Origin: JAUZRW01 sp034437755
Lineage (GTDB): Bacteria > Chloroflexota > Anaerolineae > Aggregatilineales > Phototrophicaceae
Assembly: GCA_034437755.1 (NCBI GenBank)
Contig: DAOTTV010000005.1
Coordinates: 1 to 64,000 of the forward strand
Direction of reading: 5' to 3'
Length of the DNA: 64,000 nucleotides
Below the pieces are notes generated by a model. The model saw only the letters and a list, made by a program, of their open reading frames with translations, did no database searches and was not told the origin of the DNA. Both the position numbers and the translations under genes were made by a program. This document shows positions 17,013-26,057 of this stretch, piece by piece. Position 1 is the first letter of the stretch. Each line of letters begins with the position of its first letter.

Positions 17013-17639
17013 CTAGGGCTTAATCAAGTTCAAGAGATGCGAGAGCCGCTTCAAGTCGCTGATGTCGCGTGCGAGTTGTTGCCCACACTGCACATGAAAA
17101 GCATAGCGTTCGTCGTCATCATCGTAGGCTTGCCACGCCGCAAAGCGGATTGTCGCCGCCACCAGATCATCGCTCGGCACTTCTGACGCGTTCAACAACA
17201 GGCGAAAGAAGGCGGGATCGGCAGTGAAGGCGCGAATGTCGGGCGCGGTACAGGCTTCGACATCCGAGAGACTCATGGGCGGGCGTGGCGGTAGGCTGTG
17301 ATACATGCGCCCATCGACCACGAAGCCGGCGTTGATGATCTTGACTTCGACCGGAATCATGCGATTTTCGCGCTGGTCGCGCAGGATCGTCTCGGGCACG
17401 GCATCGCCCAGCACCAGCTCGCTGATGAGTTGGTCGTCTTTGATCTCCACTTTGTAGATCACACCGATCGCGTGGATGTCGCCTTCGGTCTGTCCGGTAT
17501 TGGCGATGGGCGCTTTGACGAACGCGCCAAAATCGTGCTGGGTGCCGATGTCCTTGCTGTGCGTGCCACAGTCGAAGCCGCGTGTACTCGCCCGCAACAC
17601 GCGCCCGATACGCTCGGTCTGATGCTCAGTCATCGTCAA
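17013..17639 (-). CDS. stand-alone HAS-barrel protein, NurA partner
   Basis: The first 110 residues match the HAS barrel that normally forms the N-terminus of HerA DNA-repair ATPases and docks NurA: ERIGRVLRAST, GAFVKAPI, AIGVIYKVEIKDD, then ENRMIPVEVKIINAG and the loop LPPRPPMSLSDVEACT (near 115-130). No P-loop follows. The remaining 80 residues are helical and resemble the end of a HerA barrel module. The gene's start overlaps the nurA stop by 14 bases, so it is translated with nurA. I infer a NurA-binding adaptor separated from its ATPase. The family call is by pattern. Confidence 0.75.
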   Translation of the reverse strand: MTMTEHQTERIGRVLRASTRGFDCGTHSKDIGTQHDFGAFVKAPIANTGQTEGDIHAIGVIYKVEIKDDQLISELVLGDAVPETILRDQRENRMIPVEVKIINAGFVVDGRMYHSLPPRPPMSLSDVEACTAPDIRAFTADPAFFRLLLNASEVPSDDLVAATIRFAAWQAYDDDDERYAFHVQCGQQLARDISDLKRLSHLLNLIKP

Positions 17640-18894
17640 TCATCTCCTCACCCCACATATCATGATAGCGTTTGTCACTGCGGGCGAGGTCTTTGCCGCG
17701 CGCTTTAGCCGGCATCGTACTGCCGACTAAATCCTGCCGGATGCGCCGCACCTGCACGTTCACCAGTTCATCCAGTTTACGCCGATCTTTACCGCCGATC
17801 CACGCCAGTTCGTCGGCGCGGGTCAGCGCGTAGGGATAGGGCGTGCGCCCCTGTAGCTTACACTGCGCCAGGATCAGCGCGTGCAGGGCATCCACCCGCT
17901 GGCGATCGCGCGCGACCCATACCGGCACGTCAACGCGCACGACTTTTTGCTCATACTGGTTATAGACCTTGAGATAGAAGAAGGCAATTTCGTAATTTTC
18001 GCCCCGATCTTTGAAGGTCTTATTCTGGGGCGATGACTGCACCATAATTGCCGAGCGATCGCCCGCTTGTAAGACGCGGTTGAACAGCATCACGTCGCGC
18101 AGCCCTTCTAAATCCCCCGCGCGCGCCAGTTGCGCTTGCTTGACGCGCACATCCGCATGGCTATCGAGGCTCATCAAGTACAACAGTTGAATCACGCGCC
18201 GACTGCGGAAGGGGCTATCAATGTAGCCGGCAAGTGTCGCGTTCGAGTCGTGCATGTGTACCAGTGCGCCCATATAATCGCTCATCAAATCGCGCGATTT
18301 CCGCGAGTCGTCGCCGCCAGGCAGGTACAGCAGGCGATTGTCATAAAAGGCGATCGTCGGCATCTGCTGATGACGGTGCGCCCACGCGGTTTCGGCTAAT
18401 TTCTTCATCTCGGCAACAGTACGCCGATCATCAATGACGCGATTGGGGATCACGCGCCCATAGCGATCATGAACGTGATCTTTATGAAATCTGAGATCAG
18501 GATAAGTATATTGCTGGGGCGTGTGGTCTTGCCCGTGATGATAGACGAATATGCCGACGTTGATCAGATAATAGTGAATCGGCGCGAGTTCGTCTAAGTA
18601 GACCTGCCCGCCATCCGCCGCGATGACCGTCGCCTGCGGTGGCGCGTCTGGCTCGGGTACGATCCAGTTAATCGGCTCGGCGTTGGGCAGATCGAGCGGG
18701 GCGGCCCCGCGATAGCCGCTGATGTCGCTACTGCGTACCCAGTCGATACGCTCGCGCACCGCGTCGAGATCGCCCGCTTGTTGAAAGCGATCCCGCGCCA
18801 GTTCAACGCTCGTTTGTAGATCAAAGTCGAGTTGTTCGAGCATTGTCCCCATGCGGTAGACTTGCTCAACAACGCGATTGAATTCAAGTGTCAT
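17626..18894 (-). CDS. nurA: NurA-family 5'-3' nuclease
   Basis: NurA is the nuclease that works with HerA in DNA end resection. The family signature AADGGQVYLDE lies near residue 90, where the acidic residue binds metal. Further conserved parts are YDNRLLYLPGGDDSR near 182, AGYIDSPFRSRRVI near 222 and VWVARD near 329. At 422 residues it is of ordinary length for bacterial NurA. The HAS-barrel gene follows with a 14-base overlap. A HerA ATPase with its own barrel is absent from the window. Confidence 0.88.
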   Translation of the reverse strand: MTLEFNRVVEQVYRMGTMLEQLDFDLQTSVELARDRFQQAGDLDAVRERIDWVRSSDISGYRGAAPLDLPNAEPINWIVPEPDAPPQATVIAADGGQVYLDELAPIHYYLINVGIFVYHHGQDHTPQQYTYPDLRFHKDHVHDRYGRVIPNRVIDDRRTVAEMKKLAETAWAHRHQQMPTIAFYDNRLLYLPGGDDSRKSRDLMSDYMGALVHMHDSNATLAGYIDSPFRSRRVIQLLYLMSLDSHADVRVKQAQLARAGDLEGLRDVMLFNRVLQAGDRSAIMVQSSPQNKTFKDRGENYEIAFFYLKVYNQYEQKVVRVDVPVWVARDRQRVDALHALILAQCKLQGRTPYPYALTRADELAWIGGKDRRKLDELVNVQVRRIRQDLVGSTMPAKARGKDLARSDKRYHDMWGEEMIDDD

Positions 18895-19172
18895 CGCGCG
18901 TGTCCCTTGCTGGCTTGCGCCCGTGTGTGGGCTGGTTGATCTCTTATTCTAATCATCTGTTCGCCGATGTCAATTGATAGGCAAAGTGCCTAAATTACCA
19001 CCGACGGCGTGACTTACACTTTAAAATTACTTGAAATGTGACATAATCAAGCATGTGTGAGAATCCTCTTATTATTTCTGCTGAAATTAAATTTACGCGC
19101 ATACCTCACTCTTACAATTATATCGATCACACCCGTTTTCACCTAATTGCGTGTATAGGAGTTGTATTCGTT

Positions 19173-19877
19173 ATGGTATCTGACCACCCCGAAAGTGAAC
19201 TGTCGTCGGTCGGCGTATCGCAAGAGTTATTGTTCGCTGGCGATAGTGTCCGCCTCGCCGGACAAGTTGATTACCCCAAGAGCAAGCCCCCGTCGAGTGG
19301 CTATCCACTGATTTTCGTGATCCAACATGCGACCTGTACGGCGCGTAAAGGCTACAATCATGTGACCGACTTCGGCACGGATGCGGGGGCGGCGGTCTTT
19401 CGCTGGGATAAGCGCGGGACGGGCAGTAGCGGCAACGGGCGCGATGGCACCGTTGCCGGCGATACGCTCAAAGCCTATCGACAGGCGATCAACCTGCCCA
19501 GCATCAACCGTAACCGCGTTGTGATCTTCGCGCAGAACGAAGGCACGCTTCTTCTGCGCGAGACCTACGCGCAAGTCGTCGCCATCAAAAAACCGCTGGG
19601 GATCATTCTCGGCGGTAACATGCTCGATGAGACGGCGATCCTCGCGCTGGATGTGCCGCTACACATTATCGTCAGCAAGAACGACTGGAACGCGTGGCAA
19701 ATCTACGCCGAAGCGGCGGCAGATGCCCATGCCCAGCAAACTGGTCATCGCTCGTCATTTTACGTCGCGATGAACACCAACCGCCGCTTGATGTACACTA
19801 GCGGCAACACATTTCATAAAGGCGCAGAACAAAGCATAAGGTATTGGTTAAAGCACGCATGTCAAATTTCAACGTAG
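19173..19877 (+). CDS. alpha/beta-hydrolase-like protein lacking the nucleophile Ser
   Basis: The 234-residue protein has the alpha/beta-hydrolase outline: PLIFVIQHATCTARKGYN near 45-62, FRWDKRGTGSS near 76-86, and a late strand PLHIIVSKNDWNAW. The expected nucleophile elbow GxSxG reads AQNEG, with Asn122 at the Ser position, so ordinary esterase chemistry looks lost. I chose the ATG at 19173, with AGGAG eleven bases upstream. The frame is open from 19053, where a CATAAT box lies just before another ATG, so a leaderless longer form is possible. The 3' end overlaps the SDR gene. Confidence 0.65.
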   Translation: MVSDHPESELSSVGVSQELLFAGDSVRLAGQVDYPKSKPPSSGYPLIFVIQHATCTARKGYNHVTDFGTDAGAAVFRWDKRGTGSSGNGRDGTVAGDTLKAYRQAINLPSINRNRVVIFAQNEGTLLLRETYAQVVAIKKPLGIILGGNMLDETAILALDVPLHIIVSKNDWNAWQIYAEAAADAHAQQTGHRSSFYVAMNTNRRLMYTSGNTFHKGAEQSIRYWLKHACQIST

Positions 19878-20599
19878 ATTTCACAGGTAAGACCGTCCTC
19901 ATCACTGGCGCGGGGGCCGGGATCGGCAAGGCGATTGCCCGCGCCTTTGCACAAGCCGGCGCGAATGTCGCGCTCAACGATTTGAACCCCGATCGCGTCG
20001 AGACGCTGAGCGAGGATTTGCAGAGCGCGGGGCATGATGTCGCTGGCTTTCAGGGCGATATATCGAATCGCTTTCAGGCATCTGCCTGTATCGAACGCGC
20101 GCGCGATGCCTTCGGCAAGATTGACTTTTTGATTAACGCGGCGGGTATCTTCAAATCAGAGCCGATGCTCAAGACCGATGAATGGGACATCCGGCGACAG
20201 ATCGAAGTGAACGCGATTGGCACGTTCTTCATGGTACAGTTGATGAGTCGTGTGATGGCGGATGAGGGCGGCGGCGTGATCGTCAACATCGCCAGCACTG
20301 CCGGACACCCGCACCCGATCGCACAGGGCGCCGGCTATGTGATGGGCAAAGTGGGCATTATCGGGCTGACGAAGCAGGCGGCGATCGAGCTAGCGCAGGA
20401 TCAAGTGCGCGTCAATGCGATTTGTCCGGCGAATGTCGATGAGGATGATATGCCGGTGCCGGATGTCCCCGCGAACGCGCTAGGGCGCGTCGGTACGCCG
20501 GATGAGATCGCGCAGGTGGCTTTATTTCTCTGTAGCGACGGCGCGACCTTCATCACCGGGCAGGCGATTAACGTCGATGGGGGCGAGAGCTTCGTCTGA
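19859..20599 (+). CDS. short-chain dehydrogenase/reductase
   Basis: This is a classical SDR that uses NAD(P). The coenzyme motif TGAGAGIG is near residue 15, INAAG near 90, the catalytic Ser region VNIASTAG near 140 and the YVMGK active site near 160. The C-terminal GQAINVDGG block is typical of SDRs annotated as 3-oxoacyl-ACP reductases, but the substrate cannot be assigned. The first residue after the coenzyme strand is Asn-Asp (LND), which slightly favours NAD. The start at 19859 overlaps the upstream gene by 19 bases, so the two are translationally linked. Confidence 0.88.
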   Translation: MSNFNVDFTGKTVLITGAGAGIGKAIARAFAQAGANVALNDLNPDRVETLSEDLQSAGHDVAGFQGDISNRFQASACIERARDAFGKIDFLINAAGIFKSEPMLKTDEWDIRRQIEVNAIGTFFMVQLMSRVMADEGGGVIVNIASTAGHPHPIAQGAGYVMGKVGIIGLTKQAAIELAQDQVRVNAICPANVDEDDMPVPDVPANALGRVGTPDEIAQVALFLCSDGATFITGQAINVDGGESFV

Positions 20600-20626
20600 T
20601 GGGACGCAATCGCCCCCCTGCGTTAC

Positions 20627-22015
20627 TCAGCGATTACCTTCAGCGATGATCTCATCGACGGCGTTTGCTAGCTCGCGTAGGTTACGAATCTGGTACACGC
20701 CGTCTGATTGCCCGGCATAGTGGCGCATATCGCTATCACCTGTGCCCCATTGCGCGGGCGGCTCCGGGCAGAACCAGAACAAGCGACGCGCCTTGCGTTG
20801 TATATCCTGATGAATATCGAGGCGCGGATTGTTGTAGTTGTTGCGCCCATCGCCGAGGATAATCACGGTCGTGCGGCTGTCGATCGCACTCATGAAATCG
20901 TTGGCGAAGGTGTTCAAGCTGTTGCCTAGATCCGTGCTGTAGTAGCCGGGCGGGTTCTCGCGCAGGACTTTTTCGACCGCATCCTGTGAGTCCATCTGTT
21001 CCAAGTCCATCGTCACGTTGACCATATCATCGATGAAGACGAAACTGCTGGTCTTCTGGACGTGGTCTTGCATCTCGTAGACTAGCGTCATCAAAAATTC
21101 GACCATGTAGCGCATCGACGTTGATAGATCGCAGATCAGCACCAGCTTGGGCTTTTTGTGGCGCGTGCGCCGCTTGAGATTGATTGGCACGCCGCCGTAG
21201 CGCATGTTCTGGCGCAGGGTTTTGCGCGGGTCGAACTGACCGTTCTTGGCTTTGCGCTGGCGCAGGGAGGCGCGACTGCGGAGTTTAGCCGCGAGGCGGC
21301 GAATCTCGTCGCGGATGTTATCAATATCGTGCTGGCTCAGGCGATTGAAGGGAATATCGAGCAAATCCGGTTGCGGGTCGGGTTCACTGCGCGCCATATT
21401 CTCGGCGAGTGTTGTGCCGACGTAATTGCTCATCTGCTCGTTCATGCCCTGTAGATTCTCGCGGAGCATCTGCTCTAGCTCTTGCAGGGCGTCGTCGCTC
21501 ATGCCCATCTCGGCGAGTTCTTCCATCAGGTCGGCAATCATGCGCTCGAGCGAGTTGGTCTGCATCTGGCGTTGCATGCGCCGCTCGAACCAGCCGCGCT
21601 GGTACATCTCATCGCCACTATCTAAGCCCGCCGCCTGTGCCATCTGGTCGAGTTGCTCTTGTGAAAGCGGTTGCCCGTTCAGCATCTGCTCCATCATCTG
21701 GCGCAGGGCATCAGCATCGCCCATCAGCGATTGTAAAGCCTGTTGCAACATCTGCTGTTGCTCCGGCGTGAGGTCGTCCATGATGTCTTGCAAGGGCGGT
21801 TCGTTGTTTTTGAAAAATAACGGGAAGAAATAATCGAAGGTCGGTTGATCGCGATGTTCTTTGACGAGTGTCGCGCTCAAGGTCTGGCGGAAGTTATCCA
21901 TATTGCGGATGCCTATTTCATTCACGCCATACATCGCATCTTGTGACTCAGATAGCGAGATGCGAATACCGGCGGCGCGTAACGCTCGAATGAATTCGAC
22001 CATGCGTTTATCCAT
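20627..22015 (-). CDS. CoxE-like VWA domain protein
   Basis: The 462-residue protein has an N-terminal helical region, a Gln/Met-rich middle (about 75-200) and a C-terminal von Willebrand A domain with MIDAS motif DLSTSM (near 298) and TDLGNS and GDGRNN downstream. CoxE-type proteins usually work with a MoxR AAA ATPase in metal insertion or complex remodelling; the MoxR gene here lies 11 kb away (33373). GAGG nine bases before the ATG at 22015 supports that start; 22030 is also open. The gene stands alone. Confidence 0.83.
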   Translation of the reverse strand: MDKRMVEFIRALRAAGIRISLSESQDAMYGVNEIGIRNMDNFRQTLSATLVKEHRDQPTFDYFFPLFFKNNEPPLQDIMDDLTPEQQQMLQQALQSLMGDADALRQMMEQMLNGQPLSQEQLDQMAQAAGLDSGDEMYQRGWFERRMQRQMQTNSLERMIADLMEELAEMGMSDDALQELEQMLRENLQGMNEQMSNYVGTTLAENMARSEPDPQPDLLDIPFNRLSQHDIDNIRDEIRRLAAKLRSRASLRQRKAKNGQFDPRKTLRQNMRYGGVPINLKRRTRHKKPKLVLICDLSTSMRYMVEFLMTLVYEMQDHVQKTSSFVFIDDMVNVTMDLEQMDSQDAVEKVLRENPPGYYSTDLGNSLNTFANDFMSAIDSRTTVIILGDGRNNYNNPRLDIHQDIQRKARRLFWFCPEPPAQWGTGDSDMRHYAGQSDGVYQIRNLRELANAVDEIIAEGNR

Positions 22016-22198
22016 AATTGCGTGCCTCAAATCTCAAACTAGCGGCAGGGGAAATATTAATACGATGCGACCGCACTCTACAGACGGTACGCCACTTTCA
22101 TGGTATCTTATTTTGCAGTGGCACACAAGCAACGCGCGACAAACGCTATGCAAAGAGTCATGAAGAGTCAGCGGGGGAAAGCCTTCGGCAACGGCGCG

Positions 22199-23209
22199 TC
22201 ACAAAATCTGCGATAGAAAGGCTTTCGTGCGCTCGTTTTCAGGCTGGGTATAGAAAGTCTCGGGGTCTTTGACTTCGACAATTTGCCCCTCATCCATGAA
22301 GATCACGCGATCCGCCACTTCACGCGCGAAGCCCATCTCATGCGTGACGACGACCATCGTCATACCGCTGAGTGCCAGTTCTTTCATCACGTCCAGCACT
22401 TCTTTAATCATCTCCGGGTCGAGCGCCGATGTCGGCTCATCAAAGAGCATGATACGCGGGTTCATCGCCAACGCCCGCGCGATGGCGACGCGCTGTTGTT
22501 GCCCGCCAGAAAGCTGAGCCGGGAATTTATCGGCTTGTTCAGGGATGCCGACCCGCGCCAGCAGATCACGCGCCACCTGCCGACAGTCGTTCATGTTGCG
22601 CCGCCGCACTTCGCGCTGGGCGAGTGTGATGTTCTCGAATACTGTCAAATGGGGAAAGAGATTGAACTGCTGAAAGACCATGCCCGTCTCGGCACGAATT
22701 TTGCTGATCTGGTTGGTGTCGTTGTCGAGGACGATATTATCGACGGCGATCACGCCCTGCTGATGCTCTTCGAGGCGGTTGATACAGCGAATCAGCGTCG
22801 ATTTGCCCGACCCCGACGGCCCGATAATCACCACGACTTCGCCCTCATCGACGGTCATATTGATATTTTTCAGCACATGGAAATCGCCAAACCACTTGTT
22901 CATCGCGCGGATGTCGATGATATGCTTAGACTTGAACCCATTATCTGCCGCGCGATCGCGCGCGGGCAAGCCCCACGTCAGCCCGATTAGGGCGATAATC
23001 GCCAGCAGCAAGCTAATGATGGTCGCTAAGCCGGCGGCGATCATCATGCCCAGCACCGCGCGCGCGATAAAACCGACCAGCATCACCAGCCCGAAGCCGA
23101 CGACCATGCCTACCGTCGGGCTATAGCCACGCTTCGAGAAGGTGTCCGGGATTGTCACTGCGCCGATCAAGCCGATTACGAATGTCAGTAGTGCATGTGT
23201 CCAACTCAT
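22199..23209 (-). CDS. GlnQ-type ABC ATPase with N-terminal membrane domain
   Basis: Residues 97-336 are a complete polar-amino-acid ABC ATPase: Walker A GPSGSGKST (130-138), Q-loop FQQFNLFPHLTV, signature LSGGQQQR, Walker B IMLFDEPTSALD and the switch His in VVTHEMGFA. Before it, residues 1-80 hold three hydrophobic segments (about 3-20, 33-55, 58-80), which is not usual for this family. No permease or binding protein is adjacent. GGGAG eight bases before the ATG at 23209 supports the start. The frame stays open to 23341 but gives no extra similarity. Confidence 0.85.
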   Translation of the reverse strand: MSWTHALLTFVIGLIGAVTIPDTFSKRGYSPTVGMVVGFGLVMLVGFIARAVLGMMIAAGLATIISLLLAIIALIGLTWGLPARDRAADNGFKSKHIIDIRAMNKWFGDFHVLKNINMTVDEGEVVVIIGPSGSGKSTLIRCINRLEEHQQGVIAVDNIVLDNDTNQISKIRAETGMVFQQFNLFPHLTVFENITLAQREVRRRNMNDCRQVARDLLARVGIPEQADKFPAQLSGGQQQRVAIARALAMNPRIMLFDEPTSALDPEMIKEVLDVMKELALSGMTMVVVTHEMGFAREVADRVIFMDEGQIVEVKDPETFYTQPENERTKAFLSQIL

Positions 23210-23308
23210 GGCTATTGCTCCCAATATCATCGCGTTGCTAGTGCGCGTGTCATTATTGCGCCTGCATGATAACACAACGCGATTACCCGCACCACGTGAC
23301 AAAACCGT

Positions 23309-23314
23309 TATAAT
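23309..23314 (+). promoter_or_regulatory. candidate -10 element before the FHA gene
   Basis: TATAAT lies about 94 bases before the FHA gene. A second A/T-rich box (TAAACT) lies closer to the start. No convincing -35 hexamer is seen. Confidence 0.35.
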
Positions 23315-23407
23315 ATTTCGATCACGGGCGATCACGCTCAATCGTCGTTGTGCGCTATATCACCTGATGGTAAAATGGCCTAAACTAATTAAAAAAGCAG
23401 GTCACGC

Positions 23408-24181
23408 ATGACGGATAAAAACGACGACAAACAACCGAGTGCTGATAATCAGGACGTGCAGGCTGATGTATCCGAGCGCGATACGAACGATTTGCGCTCG
23501 GCGGCTGAAGAAGCCTTACAGATGTTTCATCAGGCGCAGGATAATAAACAACAACTGACCCGCGTTGATCTGCACAAGGATGACGTTATAGCGGCGCAGA
23601 ATCAGCAAAAGTCTGGTGATGATGCCGAAGCAGACGACGCGCCGGAAGCCGACACGGACGCAGATGCAAGCGATAGTGACAAAAGCCCCGAAAAGCCGAT
23701 GGAGATCGGCAATACGACGCATGATCTCGCGAAAGCGGCTTACGAAGCGATGCACCGCGCACAGGCAGAAGCCGACGACGAAGAAACGACCGCGAGCGCA
23801 CCCGTAGCCGAGCCTGACCCGCGCCTGGACTTCCCGCCGGAGATGGCGCTATGCCTCGATGTCACCGACACGGCGACGACGCTGGTGCTGGATGTCACGG
23901 GGGAGATGATCGTCGGGCGGGCGGATAACGTCACGGATTATACGCCGAATGTGGATTTAACACCGCACGGCGCGTACCGTCTCGGCTTGAGTCGCCGTCA
24001 TGCGGCCCTCATGCGCGAGGATAATCGCCTCAAAGTCAAAGACTTGCAAAGCCGCAACGGGACGTTCATCAACGATATCAAAATGGAAAAAGGTAGTATC
24101 GCCCCGATCCGCGATGGGGATGACGTGCGCTTCGGCAATTTGACCGTGCGCGTGTCTTTCCAGTTGAAGTCCGATTCGTGA
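23408..24181 (+). CDS. FHA-domain protein with acidic N-terminal region
   Basis: Residues 1-140 are polar and strongly acidic, probably disordered, with two similar short helices (SAAEEALQMFHQAQ near 31 and LAKAAYEAMHRAQAEA near 106). Residues about 150-250 form a forkhead-associated domain, which binds phosphothreonine: IVGRA, GLSRRHAAL, DLQSRNGTFIND and DGDDVRFG are all present, including the Arg, Ser-Arg-His and Asn residues that hold the phosphate. The two helix copies may be partner-binding sites. No Ser/Thr kinase is in the window. Confidence 0.9.
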   Translation: MTDKNDDKQPSADNQDVQADVSERDTNDLRSAAEEALQMFHQAQDNKQQLTRVDLHKDDVIAAQNQQKSGDDAEADDAPEADTDADASDSDKSPEKPMEIGNTTHDLAKAAYEAMHRAQAEADDEETTASAPVAEPDPRLDFPPEMALCLDVTDTATTLVLDVTGEMIVGRADNVTDYTPNVDLTPHGAYRLGLSRRHAALMREDNRLKVKDLQSRNGTFINDIKMEKGSIAPIRDGDDVRFGNLTVRVSFQLKSDS

Positions 24182-24182
24182 T

Positions 24183-24208
24183 GGCGTAGACGCTGTGTGG
24201 GCTACGCC
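24183..24208. terminator. hairpin between convergent FHA and roadblock genes
   Basis: GGCGTAG (24183-24189) pairs with CTACGCC (24202-24208) across a 12-base loop. It starts right after the FHA stop codon and lies 14 bases from the end of the convergent gene, so it may serve both. Confidence 0.5.
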
Positions 24209-24221
24209 CGCTCATGAGCCT

Positions 24222-24623
24222 TTAGCCGCCTAAAATTCGCTCGACTTCGCTGGCGGCTTGTTTGGTCGCATAGAGGACATGCCCCATGTGCGCGTTTTTG
24301 GCAACGAGTACCGCGACCGATGCGCGCCCCGCCGGATAGACGACCATCGTCCCATCTTCCCCTTCCATCAGCAGGCGTTCCAGATCGCCCTGTGCTAAGC
24401 GTCCCAGCGTTTTTTCCGCCAGCCCGATCAGGGTTGCCGACATCGCCGCCACCTGCGGGCTACTCGTTGGATTATGATGCGGGTTCTCTTCGTCGCCTGT
24501 GGGGTAAGAGGCGACCAACAAGCCGTCAATATTGACAATCACCGTTGCTTTAACACCCTTCACCAGAGTGTGGAGCTTTTTGAGTTCACCTTCTAGGGCT
24601 TCACTGCGAAATTGCTGTGTCAT
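24222..24623 (-). CDS. roadblock/LC7-domain protein
   Basis: This 133-residue protein is a single roadblock/LC7 domain: an N-terminal helix, VKATVIVNIDGLLVAS (near 23-38), a long central helix around VAAMSATLIGLAEKTL, and MVVYPAG then VAVLVAKN. Bacterial roadblock (MglB-like) proteins often control small Ras-like GTPases; no such GTPase is in the window. It faces the FHA gene tail to tail. It differs from the receiver-roadblock protein at 1738-2640, which carries a more divergent domain. Confidence 0.88.
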   Translation of the reverse strand: MTQQFRSEALEGELKKLHTLVKGVKATVIVNIDGLLVASYPTGDEENPHHNPTSSPQVAAMSATLIGLAEKTLGRLAQGDLERLLMEGEDGTMVVYPAGRASVAVLVAKNAHMGHVLYATKQAASEVERILGG

Positions 24624-24854
24624 TCATCGCCTTCCTGTGTTGCTTGGGTCTAGGGAGTGTGGTTACCCTCTGCGTGATAACGTTCTGTCTACGATGATAG
24701 CACGTTTTCAGGTTTTGGGGTAGCAAGGAGCGTTAACTCTTGATGATTAACGGTATTCGCGCTCTGATTCGCGGATGTTAAAACATTGCCACTAAGTCTT
24801 AATATACATTTAGGGGGTTGTACCGCTACAATCATGCGGCTTGATCGCCTGCGG

Positions 24855-25077
24855 GTACGACTACAAAATAACACAGTCCTCTTGTGGGGTTTCGCCCCAC
24901 GCCCCAGCAGCGGATGTCTCCCTTGCATCCCATTTTTGCCGAACGCGGAGCGTTCATCGGGCACAGGTTCAAAGGACGATCGTCCTTTGTGGGGGGCGGG
25001 GGCAACGCCCCTGAGTAGCCACGGGCGGCGGTATAGAGGGAGAAATATGGGTGTCCACGCTATCATGTGGTTATACT
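24855..25077. repeat. degenerate type 1 element nested in another repeat module
   Basis: A reverse, degenerate type 1 element (about 24874-25022, ending CTGAGTAGCCAC) lies inside a second module. The left flank GTACGACTACAAAATAAC (24855-24872) matches 56131-56148 at 17 of 18 bases. The right flank GTCCACGCTATCATGTGG plus TTATACT (25053-25077) matches 56227-56251 at 24 of 25. The right flank ends in TATACT (25072-25077), a possible -10 for the phosphoesterase gene at 25116. The bases from 24624 to 24854 hold nothing I recognise. Confidence 0.72.
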
Positions 25078-25115
25078 CGTCTGCCTGCAACTTTGTATCA
25101 ATTGACTAAGGACAC

Positions 25116-25928
25116 ATGACTTTGGCTAAACATCTGCTCACCTTTGTTCATATCAGCGATACGCACCTGCACCTTGATCCCAGCTATATTGGCGACTATG
25201 CCGCCTACCCATCGCGCCAGCCCGTCAAAAGCCTGATTGATACCATCAACGCGCTCGCGCCAAGGATCAACTTCGTCCTACACACGGGCGATATTACGCA
25301 TAACCCGACCACGCCCGAGCATTATCACATCGCGCGCGATCTACTTAGCCAGATCACCCATCCCGTTTATTACCTGCCCGGCAATCACGATAACGTCGCC
25401 ATGTTCCAGCGTGAGTTTATGGGCATCCCTGAGGCACTGGTACAACCCCATGCCGATCTCGAATTTGAGGCGGGCGGCGTGCAAGTCGTGTTGGTCGATA
25501 GCCACCGCCCCGCCGAGGGCGACGGCGCAAACGGATGGCTCGCCGCCGACCAGCTTGAGTGGCTCGATCATCTCTGTAGCGATCCCGATGATGAGCGCCC
25601 GCTGATCGTCGCTACCCACCATCACCCGATCCCGCTAGAAGCGCCGTGGCTCGATCGCATCGTGCTGACCAACGGCTTAGCCCTGCATCAGATTTTGCTC
25701 AAGGCGAAGCACCGCCTGCGCGGGGTGTTCTACGGGCACATCCACGAGAGCTTAATCACCGTACGCGATGGCATCAGCTACTACAGCGTGCCAAGTGCCT
25801 GGTTCCAGACGCGCACATGGTACGATGCCATCCAACCAGCGAACGGACACTTGCCCAATCCCGGCTTCAATCTAGTAACCTTGACCGAGACCGATACCTT
25901 CGTGCGCGTGCGGCGTATCCCATTGTGA
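25116..25928 (+). CDS. metallophosphoesterase, cAMP phosphodiesterase (CpdA)-like
   Basis: This calcineurin-type phosphoesterase binds two metals: DTH (HISDTHLH near residue 14), GDITHN near 58, GNHD near 89, ATHHHP near 170 and GHIHE near 206. The pattern and 270-residue length fit class III 3',5'-cAMP phosphodiesterases such as CpdA, though other phosphodiesters are possible. The class III cyclase pair at 39.8-43.4 kb makes a cyclic-nucleotide role plausible, but the genes are far apart. The promoter may lie in the repeat module just upstream. Confidence 0.85.
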   Translation: MTLAKHLLTFVHISDTHLHLDPSYIGDYAAYPSRQPVKSLIDTINALAPRINFVLHTGDITHNPTTPEHYHIARDLLSQITHPVYYLPGNHDNVAMFQREFMGIPEALVQPHADLEFEAGGVQVVLVDSHRPAEGDGANGWLAADQLEWLDHLCSDPDDERPLIVATHHHPIPLEAPWLDRIVLTNGLALHQILLKAKHRLRGVFYGHIHESLITVRDGISYYSVPSAWFQTRTWYDAIQPANGHLPNPGFNLVTLTETDTFVRVRRIPL

Positions 25929-26057
25929 GTATGAGTTAAGAAAAATCCTGTGATTTAACGGGTGTTCAAAGCACGCATGACGACTGTTAGCGCAAGCTGT
26001 GCTATAGTTTGTATGGACAAAAATTTTTCGTATCAACGAATTGTAGAGGATTTTTCC

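Noticed and set aside
20603..20623. A short ACGCA/TGCGT inverted repeat between convergent genes
   Set aside because: The stem has only five pairs and a long loop; it is too weak to call a terminator.
24870..25022. An insertion sequence at this site
   Set aside because: There is no transposase frame; the segment is a short non-coding element with matching copies elsewhere.
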